Assembly: GCA_025331435.1 (NCBI GenBank)
Contig: JAIWNI010000045.1
Coordinates: 1 to 64,000, forward strand
Direction of reading: 5' to 3'
DNA: 64,000 nt
Origin: Choanephora cucurbitarum
Taxonomy: Eukaryota > Mucoromycota > Mucoromycetes > Mucorales > Choanephoraceae
The notes below the pieces were generated by a model that searched no databases, had not been told where the DNA came from, and saw only the letters and a program-made list of their open reading frames with translations. The first letter of the stretch is position 1. The number at the start of each line of letters is the position of its first letter. Positions 12,425-23,231 of the stretch are shown piece after piece. The position numbers and the translations under genes were made by a program.

Positions 12425-13800
12425 AACCTTCCTTATTAAAGGATGATCTACTTTAGACGGCAGAGTGAGCTTGAGCCCCTTGTTGAGTTTAAGATATACA
12501 CCAGAGACATTAGTAGCTTTTAAACAAGTTACGAACATCATCGGCCTTGACAAAATTATATCTTTTTGACCTGTTGAACTGATCAAGTCCAACAATACTT
12601 TTTTTCGTGTGTCTCATTTCGAGTTTTGTATACTATTAAAGCTTCTGAGATAAAAATAGAGAATTGCGTTTTGGATACCTTCAACATAGTAGCTTTTTGA
12701 ACTTGAAATAGTGTAAGAATAGGGCTGATAGACATCCAAGAACACGGAGTGTTTATGCGACGAGCATGAGTACTGTGCAGTCTTCTTGCTTCTCTCTGAT
12801 TTTTCTTACTTTTTATCTCAAGCCAGATTCTCAGAAGGTTTTCTGCTGTTGATTTGTTTAATTTTTTTTGGGTCAAAGTCAACTCTTCTCAAGATACCGC
12901 TAAAAGTATTTCCAAGACCATCCCAGATATCCAAATTATTGATCATCATGTACTTTACACCAATTACATGCAGAAATTCACAAAACGCGTCAACTAGCTT
13001 TGAGAGTGAATAATTGAAATCATCTACGATATGTAAATGACTCTTTATGGTATAGCGATTTTGACCTCTATCTTTTTTTGAAGAGTTCAATGTTTATGGC
13101 TGTAAAGACGCCCCTTACCATATTATTTAACGCTTTAGCAAAAGCAATATCATCTCTCTGTCTAGTTATGGCAACTATATACCGCATTTTAAATGTATAA
13201 CGTAAATTAATGGGATGAATCTGCGCGAGTTCATTGTTTTAAAAAGATTACAAAGTGACATGTCATTTACAGGAGAGAGCTGCCAAAAGTCTTCAGACAT
13301 CAATACATGCTTGTCTCCAGAGGGAGCTTCTGTATTGTAGATATCTCGCAAATAATGGTTAAACCATTAAAAATATATTGTTGCACTGACCATACTTGTT
13401 TCGTCAATAATGATTATTCAAATTCTACCCAGTGTCGCAGAATGTGTGTTAGATATATCTGGTGATGACAGGTGCAGTTTGCTATGACTCAAGAAAAGCT
13501 TGAATGCGGAACACCAAGTTGTATCTCTAACATCGAATGATGATATTTCAGTTTGATTGCAAAGCAGGACCTGAGTTGCTGCTTAAGTCGCAATAAAGAT
13601 ATCAGTCAAAATACCTGGTTAATGACTGATAGAGGGTGCTTTTTGAGAAACTCTTGCCAGTTTTAGATCCACTGGTAATAAAAGGGCTTCAAAGAGTCAT
13701 TGTTTCAATACACTATGCTATCAGCAACATAGTCCTAAACAGCTATTTGCTGAACATTAAGTGCTGATAGCATGTATTCAAACTTTTCCTTGGGCATGAT
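12425..13800 (-). pseudogene. Second PIF1 (Helitron) helicase remnant
   Basis: Reading the minus strand from about 13,795 there is MPKEKFEYMLSALNVQQ, then a Walker A relic SGSKTGKS (about 13,680), FDVRDTTWCSAFKL (motif Ia, about 13,530), IIIIDETSMV (Walker B, about 13,410), HVLMSEDFWQLSPV (motif III, about 13,290), TRQRDDIAFAKALNNMVRG (about 13,150), and finally LLDLISSTGQKDI with FVTCLKATN (about 12,560). It aligns motif by motif with the copy at 2-1,176. Several stops and frameshifts separate these blocks. The endonuclease domain found in copy 1 is not detectable; the homology ends at the MITE at 12,322-12,420. An ORF at 14,111-14,293 (minus) may be an upstream part of the same gene. Confidence 0.8.
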
Positions 13801-15300
13801 ATCTGGTCATGGACAATCTATTAAATGTGATGTTGATGCTCTTGTTTTACTACAGGTGTTAGCATTGATGCTAAGCTCTTCATTCAAGTTAACTTCACAG
13901 TCTCCAAGCAGTTAATGCATGGAGAGATTATTGATGTTGTTTCTTGATTTTATCAAATTATCTTTGGCTTGCCAAACATTATTACATTTCCGTGAATCAT
14001 TTAGAGGTAATAATCATATACAAATAGTTATTTTATTCTCTATATCGCTATCAGACATCGTTGTGAAGTCTCTCGTCGAATTGTTGTCTTCAGCTTGATT
14101 ATCTTGAAAGTCAATTAGTGGTCTTTCTTATCAATACCTTCAACCTTATCACAACAAATAAGATAGAGCATTGTTTGTTCTTCAAATGTGTTTTGCCATT
14201 TTCCACTAGCTTACAGTAAATACTCGTAGCGAAAGGGATCTCGCCATCAGAAGCCATCTCACACACTAAAGTTAATGCGCAGGCGTATGACACTACCCTT
14301 TACACTGATCACTGTCTTGGTCTTGCTATAACGCAAAACAATAAAAGAAGTTCAGACAAGCATCAATTAAAAAGAACCAAGAAAACAATATTGAGTCCTT
14401 GGCTATTTCCTATTTTGGAAGCGGAGCACAAAAGTAGTCACGGTAGGCATAAGCTGCAGCCAAACAACAAAGCTCTGTCGATAGTCCCCTTTCTCATCAT
14501 AAGCCTAACTAAATCAATACAACTTGATGAAAAGAATGTGTTGACCAACAAAAGCTATTATTTTCAACTGTCTCTCGCACTTTGGCACTAAAGCCAAAAA
14601 AGTGAAAGATCTGCCATTCGCATGGACAAGATGATCTCACAGATCTTGTCTTGACTGGTGAAGCAAATGTGCTGTATATATTGAGAAGGATATTACTTTG
14701 AGATGACAGTTGGCTACTCTTAATATGCTTCATATATTTATATGATCAAAGCATGTTGCATTTGAAGTTAGCTCATAACACTGCTAAACAATCATTTTAT
14801 AAGGCTTAATTTTTTTAAACATCCTTTTTTGGGTGTTATTATAGTAAAACCCAACCTTATCAAATGCTTATGATATTAGTCTATCTATTTCTTCTGCATA
14901 TGTACTCATGTTGTGTAGAAAATACCTGGATAGATTGTCCGTGTTTTATTGTTTGTTACTTAATCGTTCAGAACAACCTTTGAAAGTTATTATTGTATGC
15001 GTATATCATTGTTCTCTAACATATATTACTGAGTAGCCAAATCAGAATCCATCTTTTTCCTTTCAAATCTTATTCTTGCTCTCCTATTTTATGGTTATGT
15101 TACTGAATTACATACTGTGGATATGAAGGGCGGCGGGGTAAGAGATATGACACTTTAAATTTACTTTTTTGGATTTATCGTATATTTCTCACGTGCATTT
15201 TTTTTCACTATCAGCTCATACTCACACCCTGTTGATAGCCCTCACACGCAAAAAAAGAATCCCCCCTTGTAGTATGTCATCTATATCTCATGTAAACAAC
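13801..15300. other. Stretch without a confident gene
   Basis: The left part may hold decayed upstream sequence of the minus-strand PIF1 remnant. ORFs at 14,111-14,293 and 14,509-14,733 (minus) are unrecognised. The rest is AT-rich and leads into the pyrimidine-rich leader of the next gene. Confidence 0.4.
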
Positions 15301-15321
15301 ACACAGACCCCCTATTCTTAT

Positions 15322-15404
15322 ATTCTTTTGTTTTTTTCCTTTTTTTCCTTTTTTTTCTCTTTTTTCTCTTTTTTCTTTTTCTCTCTTTCTTTACCCTCTA
15401 TCTC
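15322..15404 (+). promoter_or_regulatory. Pyrimidine-rich promoter/leader tract
   Basis: About 80 nt almost purely C and T on the plus strand, ending 20 nt before the ATG at 15,424. Such CT runs just upstream of the start codon are common in fungal, especially Mucoromycota, promoters and 5' leaders. It marks the start of the gene and its direction. Confidence 0.6.
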
Positions 15405-15423
15405 AATAAATCTATACAGCAAA

Positions 15424-16062
15424 ATGCTCAATACTATCAACAATACTCTTATGTTTATTACCTGCCTCATTCACCATGTCAACTGGTTTATCAACTCTTT
15501 TTACTTTGCGGCAATTTCCTTTGTTTTGCTTGCAATCAAGTTTATACTCATCAGCATCGAACATTTCACCTATGAAGACGAAGTCGAAGAAGAAGCAAAA
15601 GAAGCACCCAAGCTGCGTTACAATGTTTCCTTTGGTTGCTACGAACCTGAATTACCTGAGATCAAGAGCATGCTAAGCAACCTTAGGGAAGGCGAAAGTA
15701 AAGGTGATGCCACCGTGGCAAATGATCCTTGTCATCTAGTCTCAACACCTAAATGCAATGCATATAACTGCCACTGTTCGCAAGCAGAGCGCTGCAGGTC
15801 GTTGGACAGGTGCTTTCGTCGCAAGAAGCACCAATATCTGAGCAATACTCAGCTCATGAATCTGATTAGGGTTCCTATTGCAGATCTGATGCCTACAATT
15901 GTAGCCGCTGAGGACTGTAATACACCTGATGATGATGGTGTCTTCACAGCTGCCTTCACACAAGACATAGCAGAAGCTCTTCAAGAAGCCGCGGAAGCTA
16001 GTGACGACGGTGTCTTTTGCAATGAATTTGTCGTTGCAATGAAGGCAGCATTGCCATTGTAA
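15424..16062 (+). CDS. Orphan membrane protein with Cys-rich segment (hypothetical)
   Basis: A single uninterrupted 212-codon frame. The frame is open further upstream to 15,169, but that part would translate the CT tract into Phe/Ser runs, so the ATG at 15,424 is chosen. Residues about 25-45 (FYFAAISFVLLAIKFILISI) form one strong membrane segment, followed by an acidic stretch (YEDEVEEEAKEAP). Residues about 112-133 hold a cysteine cluster, CNAYNCHCSQAERC then RSLDRC, resembling a small metal-binding or disulfide motif. The C-terminus has two similar acidic blocks, DDDGVFTAAFTQDIAEAL and SDDGVFCNEFVVAMKAAL, suggesting an internal repeat. No known family is recognised. It is the best host-gene candidate in the window, set among transposon remnants. 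No intron is needed. Confidence 0.7.
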   Translation: MLNTINNTLMFITCLIHHVNWFINSFYFAAISFVLLAIKFILISIEHFTYEDEVEEEAKEAPKLRYNVSFGCYEPELPEIKSMLSNLREGESKGDATVANDPCHLVSTPKCNAYNCHCSQAERCRSLDRCFRRKKHQYLSNTQLMNLIRVPIADLMPTIVAAEDCNTPDDDGVFTAAFTQDIAEALQEAAEASDDGVFCNEFVVAMKAALPL

Positions 16063-16081
16063 CGTATGCAAATATAATAAT

Positions 16082-16122
16082 AGTGGTTGGTAGGTCGGAT
16101 TATAAGTGGTTGGTAGGTCGGT
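16082..16122. repeat. Two-copy direct repeat after the orphan gene
   Basis: The unit agtggttggtaggtcgg occurs twice, 23 bp apart, 20-60 bp past the stop codon, in the likely 3' untranslated region. Confidence 0.6.
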
Positions 16123-16195
16123 ATATTAGGTGCTCTTTGCTTCATAATTCTTTATGACAATGATATTCTCTTCTGCTCGGTTTTTCTGTTTGCTG

Positions 16196-16402
16196 TGTGT
16201 TCTCTTTGTCTGTCTGTCTTTGTCGTTTTGCTGTTTGCTTTCTCTGTCGTTTTTCTGTGTGCTTTCTCTGTCGTTTTGCTGTGTGCTCTCTTTGTCTCTC
16301 TTTGTCTGTCTGCTGTGTGCTCTCTTTGTCTCTCTTTGTCTCTCTTTGTCTGTCTTTGTCTGTCTCTTTGTCTGTCTCTTTGTCGTTTTGCTGTGTGCTT
16401 CT
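16196..16402 (+). repeat. Pyrimidine-rich minisatellite (ctctttgtctgt-type)
   Basis: A degenerate array of ctctttgtct, tctgtctttgtc and gttttgctgtgtgc units about 200 bp long. Three frames remain open across it only because the repeat contains no stop. It is not considered coding. Confidence 0.8.
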
Positions 16403-17219
16403 GTTTGAGAGGTTACCTTCCTATTGTTGGCTGTGTCGGTTTTTACCGCCTTTACTAAATCGATGATATTCTTGCCTTGTTTTTTATCAGCTTACAATTT
16501 TTAATCAAAATTTATTCTACTACATATCGTTAGTTGGCCTTTTTACGATTATAAAATAATTAACTATTTTTGATATTAAAGCTCACATCAATACTTGAAT
16601 TATTACCTTATTTCTATCCATAAAAATGCTGACGTTGTGCTATACAAAATGGGAACTGTTCCCTGTATTTATGTCTACTATCTATGTAAGATACTTTTTC
16701 ATTTACCTCAAATTGTTCTTCATACCAGCTCTCTGACTAATAGACTATTTTTCGTTTTGTTTATCAATGCATCATTTTGTCTGAAACTATCGCTCTTGAA
16801 ACTTGACAAGAATATAGTTGAAAGAAGTTTGTTAGCAATTTTGCTGTCAAACAAACTATTCTATTTTTTGTTAAAAGAAACGAGACACTCAATATTATTG
16901 TCGTGTATGACCTTGGACCTTCCACGCTATCAAAAAATACTACAATACTCATCAAGCATACTCTTCTAAAACAAAGCTTCTCTGTCAATAAGCAAACTTA
17001 TTTATTTCTCAGCTTACTCATAGTTTAATGCCTCTGATATTTCTTTAAGCCATACAATACACCAGCAAATCATAGCACTTGGTCCCATGTTACTGCATAC
17101 ATACATCGCTTTTTTTTTTACCTGAACAGACTATTCTGTGTTTATATGAAACAGTTATTTGTTGAACGCTTAATTGCATGTATGCAACTAGCTATGTGCC
17201 CTTCTGTTTTTTATCAACT
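16403..17219. other. AT-rich stretch without a recognisable gene
   Basis: An ORF of 124 codons (16,595-16,969) has no leader, no recognisable domain and a composition like its surroundings. Nothing else is visible. Confidence 0.4.
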
Positions 17220-18190
17220 GTATAGAGTATTATCTAGGTGTCCATCACACAAAACATAGGTCTATCTGTCATGATAACATGGCTTGCTGCTGCTGTTCTT
17301 ACATATGCTGATAGTCAACAGACAAAGTATAGACTTTTAGTTGTCTGCTTTTTACTCGTCGTTGTTTTAGGTTGGTCATCAGTCTAGTTGGGATCTTGCC
17401 ATCAGGAGTCATCACTATGGTTAGGCTTGTCTGAAGAGTGCTCGTCAGTGACAGCGCATACTACTGAAGGCGCATATATCGATGCGCTAGTACGTTCACA
17501 GACTGGTATGATTAAATGGAATAACCTAATCAGGACTCACCTTATGAGAACGAAATAAATTAAATAATACAATGAATTGAAGGGAAAGGATTCAAACCCC
17601 GGCGGAGATTGAAAGCATCCACAAGATCGATTGCATTGTGTGACCATCACCATGATTATTTTTTGAAGCTTATCGATAGACCAGGCCGCATGAATAATGC
17701 TTTAGTTTAGTTCAGTGGTTTGTAAAGAATGACAAAAAGAGGATAGAAAAAGTTGGCAGAGAGGATCGTGTGGTTGAGACAAACTCAAATCAGGTTAATG
17801 ACGGATCTCCATGGGTGAATTGCTCAAATGCACAGCTTGTTAGCAAAGTATAGCAAGAGCACAAAGCTCAACATGATGTGGCGTAAATACACTCAAAAGT
17901 ATTATAAAGACAGGTGAAATGACAAAGTACTGCTACCTGATGAGATGCGAGGGTAGAAAGGCGCAGGTGCTGACGATGCCTATGACTAGGTGAGAGATGC
18001 AACGAATGACCCGAAAGTAAGTAAAATGCGTTTTTGTCAATGAGACGTAGCTCAACAATGTGACAATTAATTCTAAGCAGTAACGATAGTATTTGGATAG
18101 CCATTTGCAGTAGACTCGCTCGATCAAGGCTAGAATGATAGATGATGTGTAGATCTGAAGAACCATAGAACGAGACATACACGCAGAAGC
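17220..18190 (+). repeat. Diverged W-family fragment (copy 4)
   Basis: Segments such as gggatcttgccatcaggagt (about 17,390) and tcaaatgcacagcttgtta (about 17,825) match W-X copies at 8,640 and 54,015 in the same order and orientation, at much lower identity. The match is interrupted at about 17,500-17,700 by sequence containing a tRNA-like block. Confidence 0.5.
17585..17656 (-). other. tRNA-like sequence (possible SINE head or pseudo-tRNA, His-like)
   Basis: On the minus strand a candidate A-box (atggtgatggtcacacaatg) is followed after about 30 nt by a B-box-like gggtttgaatcc. A loop cttgtggat, similar to a His (GTG) anticodon loop, lies between them. Acceptor and T stems do not pair well, so it is not a functional tRNA. 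It sits inside the diverged W fragment as an apparent insertion. Confidence 0.35.
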
Positions 18191-18499
18191 TGGATATACA
18201 CCGCTTTATTTATAACAAGTTGTTTGTAAACCTTTGCTTAACTGTACCACTAATGTGATTGTCTCTTATTACTTGATTCATTTTTGGAAATAGTACTACG
18301 TGGCTTTCAAAAAATTATTGGCGGATTTAACCGTTTTTGACTTGATCCACAATACTAATTTTAATCCTCATGCTGCAATAAAACATATTATAGAATTGTT
18401 TATGAAAATGTAAAGTACAAGGATATGTATGAGTAAAAACCGTGGAGTTTGATGATGATAACTATACTTTGCAAACAATTAATCACCAGATATTTTGTC

Positions 18500-21400
18500 T
18501 TGTCTGACTGTACACAGATTATACATCACTCAGCCTGTCCACAATCCAACTCATGCCTCATTCTTTTGTAGCCCTACTCAGTAGATACTGACATCCAATC
18601 TCTAAATTGTACAGGAATCAGCTTATTTACGTCGCTTGATTCTCTGTTGGCACTTGACTGATGAGTGATTTGGTGGGATAGTCGTATCAGTACTAACACT
18701 AATGAGCATACATACTCTTGTGAGTTCTACTTGATAAGCTGATTGATTTAACAAGCAACAGCAGCAGCCACAATCACGCACAACCAAATCGCTGTAAACA
18801 GCCAAAGTTTGTATTTCAGGTAATGATGTTGAGCTCTAGCCAATCAGCGGCTATAGTCTCCCCTTGTAACTCAAAAGCTCTCACTTGACGCTGAATGACC
18901 CCTCCACAAAAAGCCTTGGATGGCCCTCAAATATAATCAAATACGTCTTGTACACCATCTGAGAGAGATAACTCTGCTTTATTTCTGTGATAATGTAGAG
19001 TTGCATTTAGATGAATAGGTATGGAGAAAATAATGTTTCAAGGTGGAGTTGGTTTGGTATCTAATTTAATCAAGCCAATGCAAATTAAGCCAAAATGTTT
19101 AAATGAATAATTTTCATACCAGCAAGTAAAATTATGTGTTTGCGAAATGTGTGTGGAGATGTCCTTTTTCAAACTATTTCTATTTTTCATGACCTTGAAA
19201 TAGTTTTTGACCTTGAAGATAGGCCCAAGGAACGCCTTTTTACAGAGAAGCACTTGATGATTTGTACAAAAGCAAATCTTTTTTGTTTCTTTTTTCGTAA
19301 CAAAGTAATGACTTGGTGCTTTTTGTTAAGGGTTTGTGGCAATCTTTGTACAGCACGCTATGGTCACCAGTAATACACATCCTTACATGTATACGGAAAG
19401 TGTTCAGAATGCTTCAGATACCACACTAGCACAAGGATAGCTTGCTAGCTTGTTAGTAGGCTTAGCCAGTCAATCACTCGACACCCTAGTAATGACCATC
19501 ATTTGTGTCCAAAATGATCAAGTAGAGTAAGCGGCGCAGCTATTGTCTTTATTGGTTACCGGATGGCCCTTGTTAGAGATGACAGGTACTTGTATACAAA
19601 GACCATTGATATTCATCAATGGCAGATAGCTCAACAGATCTTATGACATGTCTTTATAACAAGCTGACAATGATAAATGGCTATGATTATGCTAAATCTA
19701 TAATGTGCTTATTACACATGATATGGTTGTAAACATTAGGCTTGTACTTTTCACCTTCTAGCATATATATGTACTTATGGCATTCTAGCTCATTCATCTC
19801 ATCCAGCTTGTATATGTATGTTTGGCTTAAAGTAATATAGTGAAGCTTGTTTCGCTTACTGTAGTCTGTGAGATGACTTTGGGGTTCTCTTTCTATCTAG
19901 ACTCTGTACTTGTGCGTTTGACATCGCTATTGCTGATTTTAGCATAACCTGTTAGTATGATGGATTATGTACTTCTCATTGTTTTACATAAGCCTTTTGA
20001 TTTTACTGTAATTATTTTGGTCATTGTAGTCATTTCAGTCACATGTTTCATTGTTCTTTAGCACTTTGCTGTTCTGTGTCATTTCATTGTTCTTTACGGT
20101 CTCAGTTATGCTAATTCACTATTTTTTTGAGAGTGCTCATATCCCTGAAAGTTGTGCCTTTATAATGAGCACACCTGCAAACCAAACACGCTTACATTGA
20201 TCAGACTGCTGTATTAGGTGTGCCTGTCTTGGCAGAGGTTCCCTCGACGATATATGCTATACTGCTGATACTATTGCAACGAGACCTGATTGTGTTGATC
20301 AACGGCTGAACAAGACAGCTGAGATGATTGAAATTGCAAAAGACTAAATGATAGATTGAGCATGTATATGGCTGACAAAATTTGAGTCAATCTCTGAATG
20401 CAGCTATCCTGGATAAAGTGAGGTCAAGCCTGTTGTTACAATGGATGAGGCTTCATTGAACCTTGTTCTAGCACGATATCATTATTGATTCCATCATATG
20501 TATACGCGAATACCTTTATCATCCGTCAATGAAATCTCTCTGATCATCATGATGTACCTCACTGGATTCCTGTATCATAATTGGATCTGATTTTTTCAGA
20601 TTATGTTACTTCTTTCTCACCGCATTTTTAACTCGCCTCGACAATTCGCATTATCATGTTTGTTAGCCCTACTCTACTCATTGCATCTTTTATATGACTC
20701 CATGCGTTGTCATCACTTGCACCTATCCTCATTTGTAACCTATGAGACTGTAGTGGTTTCTTGTTTAACAGGTTTCTTTTCTTTTTCAGAATCCTTTTCA
20801 TTGCTCATCTTGCTTTACTCTGACTCTTATGTCTCTGACGTATACCACTGACAAGTTGTGCTTCCAAGCAACCCACACTCTGGGATCAGTCATTGACCTG
20901 ATCAGGGATCCGCTCAAACATCTGATCCTTCTGGCTGACTTTTCATTTTTCTTCTTCTTATCCTCTTTTTGCTTTGCCTTGCTACTCTACTTGTACTGCT
21001 GAACTCGCGCATATCATTGTCTTGCTTTGCTTCAGCTCATCAGAGCTTCCGGAGGACACGATCATGTCGTTGTCAGTTACACAACACTGTAATCTGCTGG
21101 GCTGTTATTTTAATTTCCGACGGAGTTTGATTTTGAGTTTCATGTGCGTATCCGTTTTTTTGTCCCTGCCTATGGCAGGTTCTGACATAACTTTCTTTTA
21201 CTTTTACCAGCCCTTTATATACAACAGCCATAGTAAGTTATGCAAAGTCAGGTTCACACACAGAAAGTGCTGACCACTCCTCTTTTGGACCAGCTCAACC
21301 TTCGTGATGACACCAGATGGCAAGATCCTGATTAGAGTGAGGACCACATGAGTCCATGGCAGGTACTGATCTGTAAGCTGGAATACATATACGAAGCGTA

Positions 21401-22565
21401 AGTGTTGCTTGCACATAGCTATGACACAAGTCATAACCGCAAAACGAAAAAAAAGAGAGAGGAATGCATGTCTTGGATGATGTGTGTCAAGATGGCGATA
21501 CGGTGTATACACAAAAGGATTGTTAAACATAGGCAGTTGTGAGTACACAGCTTGGCGATGAATGCACGAGATACAAAGACAATATAGCAAGCAACAAGCT
21601 GTAATCAGGAATACATTTTTTGCAGGTAAAGAGAGTGATGATGGTAGATTCAGAGCAGAGAGATGCAGACAACTAGTTGTTTGCACAGAATGTCCATTGC
21701 ACATATCATGTAAGGAAATACAATATAACTAGCTAATATAGATGAACATATATGAGTATGGATAGCAACATGGCTGACACAAGAACAAAAAAGGACTTGC
21801 TTCTCTAGCTTTATTTGTTGAGCCGTTGTTTGGACACATCACTGGCAAAAGTATCATGCATGTCATGTTGTTGATGGGGTAAAAGTGTATATGTATGGTC
21901 GTGTACTTTTGATCGACATTTTGAATTACACTATAGATCAGCTAATACAGACTACATTAGATGCAAGTGAATTGTGTACTATAGCTACATCATGCCTTAG
22001 ACTGACGAGCACAGATTGCCGAAGCATGCTGCAAAATTAGATGAACAGAGTGGTAGTTGCATTGCATGTTACTGTATTGGAGCACATGTTACTTTATGTT
22101 ATAGTATCATAACAGCATCAATACTGTCTTGGAAAATAAAAGATATTGGATCAGTATATATTGGCCATATTTTTTTTGCCTGGTACTTCTTTTTCTATCG
22201 TTTTATTTTTCATTGTGTTGCTAGGTTGTTTGTACTATAGCATACTGTCTACGAAGGACTTTATGCTTTATCAATCTCCGATATGACTTGCACTTTTCAG
22301 TGAATTCTGACTTGTTATTTGGCCATTTGCCTGATAATAATCTATTCAGCCGTTAATTTGCTTTCGGGGCTTGTACTCTTTATGCCATCTCTTAAACTCT
22401 ATACATACACTATTCTAGATGACTCTTGCCTGACATGCACTTATTTTCATATACCAGTAGACTGTAGTATTGTTTGTTCTTTTTCTTTCTCTTTTATTTT
22501 CTTGTGGCTTTCAGATCTAATACCCAAGCAATGCGTATTTAGGATGCATATATTTCGTTTTTCTA
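18500..22565 (-). repeat. Family W-X repeat, copy 2 (outer left arm of the inverted duplication)
   Basis: It is the reverse complement of 52,325-56,372 over its whole length and of 7,435-11,920 apart from that copy's insertions. Examples are the shared block around the two cggatccctgatcaggtcaa words (20,905 and 53,970) and the X block at 19,130-19,560 against 55,320-55,740. No frame is conserved in all three copies, so it appears non-coding. Confidence 0.8.
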
Positions 22566-22679
22566 TTAATTTTGGTCGTCCAAAAGTCAAAAGTCAGAAG
22601 CGTGCATTCGATTGGCTCAATTTTGCTAAATTGTTGCGGGTTGAAACAAATCTAAAAGACAGTTTAATCGCGTCACCCT

Positions 22680-22900
22680 CCTTATTTCTCTTTTGATTCA
22701 TTTTCCTCTCTTTTCTTTTTTTTCTTTGTCTTTCCGAATTTTTTTTTTCTTTCGCTATCATTTTTTTTCTTTCGTTAAATCAACTCTTCGCATCAAGGTA
22801 AGTTATACTTTCCTTTCTCTTTCTCTTTCCTTCTTTCTATAAGTCCTGCACAACTTTCACCAATCTAAGAAGGCCCGGAAATATTACAGGAAAAAGTAAG
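22680..22900 (+). promoter_or_regulatory. Gene-leader-like segment: CT tract, splice donor and acceptor
   Basis: A long pyrimidine tract (22,690-22,770) is followed by catcaag|gtaagtt (22,793-22,806), a canonical 5' splice site, then by a 3' splice-site-like tattacag near 22,889. This resembles the transcribed leader of a fungal gene with a leader intron. A mirrored copy lies at about 52,000-52,200. No coding exon can be assigned downstream, so it may be a captured gene start or the repeat's own promoter. Confidence 0.35.
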
Positions 22901-23231
22901 TACAGCCATCACTTTTTGTCTCTTGCTTTTTCGTGGCTCTGTACTAAAAGCCCCATAGATTGTCTTTTCTCACCTTTTGTTCACGAACGGCGGCTGTCAC
23001 TCTCGCTAGAGTGTTCATGGCTCCATCATCTATGGTTGTGCGAGGCCGGTCCGCTAACTGAGTGCGCCATAGTAGACGTCACCATTCGATTATGCGGGTT
23101 TTGACAGCCATGTCCTAGTAATGCACTTTAATTGTCGAAGTCTTGTGCTAGCTGCTGCCAGTGGAGAGCAGAGGCCTGGATGGAGATTGGTGTGGAAGTA
23201 CATGGTCAGCTGCCTTCACGCGGCTACTCCT
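22901..23231. other. GC-richer linker between W-X and Y
   Basis: It is shared with 51,660-51,990 in inverted form and is visibly more GC-rich than its neighbours. No ORF or RNA gene is recognised. Confidence 0.4.

Noticed and set aside
15169..15423. N-terminal extension of the orphan membrane protein by 85 residues
   Set aside because: It translates the pyrimidine-rich leader into Phe/Ser runs. The ATG at 15,424 directly after the CT tract is the better start.
16154..16466. Three overlapping Cys/Leu/Ser-rich frames after the orphan gene
   Set aside because: They are translations of a ctctttgtct-type minisatellite that lacks stops in three frames.
22980..23110. Possible tRNA in the GC-rich linker (tggcgcactcagttagcgg on the minus strand)
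   Set aside because: It resembles an A-box and D-arm, but no B-box follows at suitable spacing and no cloverleaf can be drawn.
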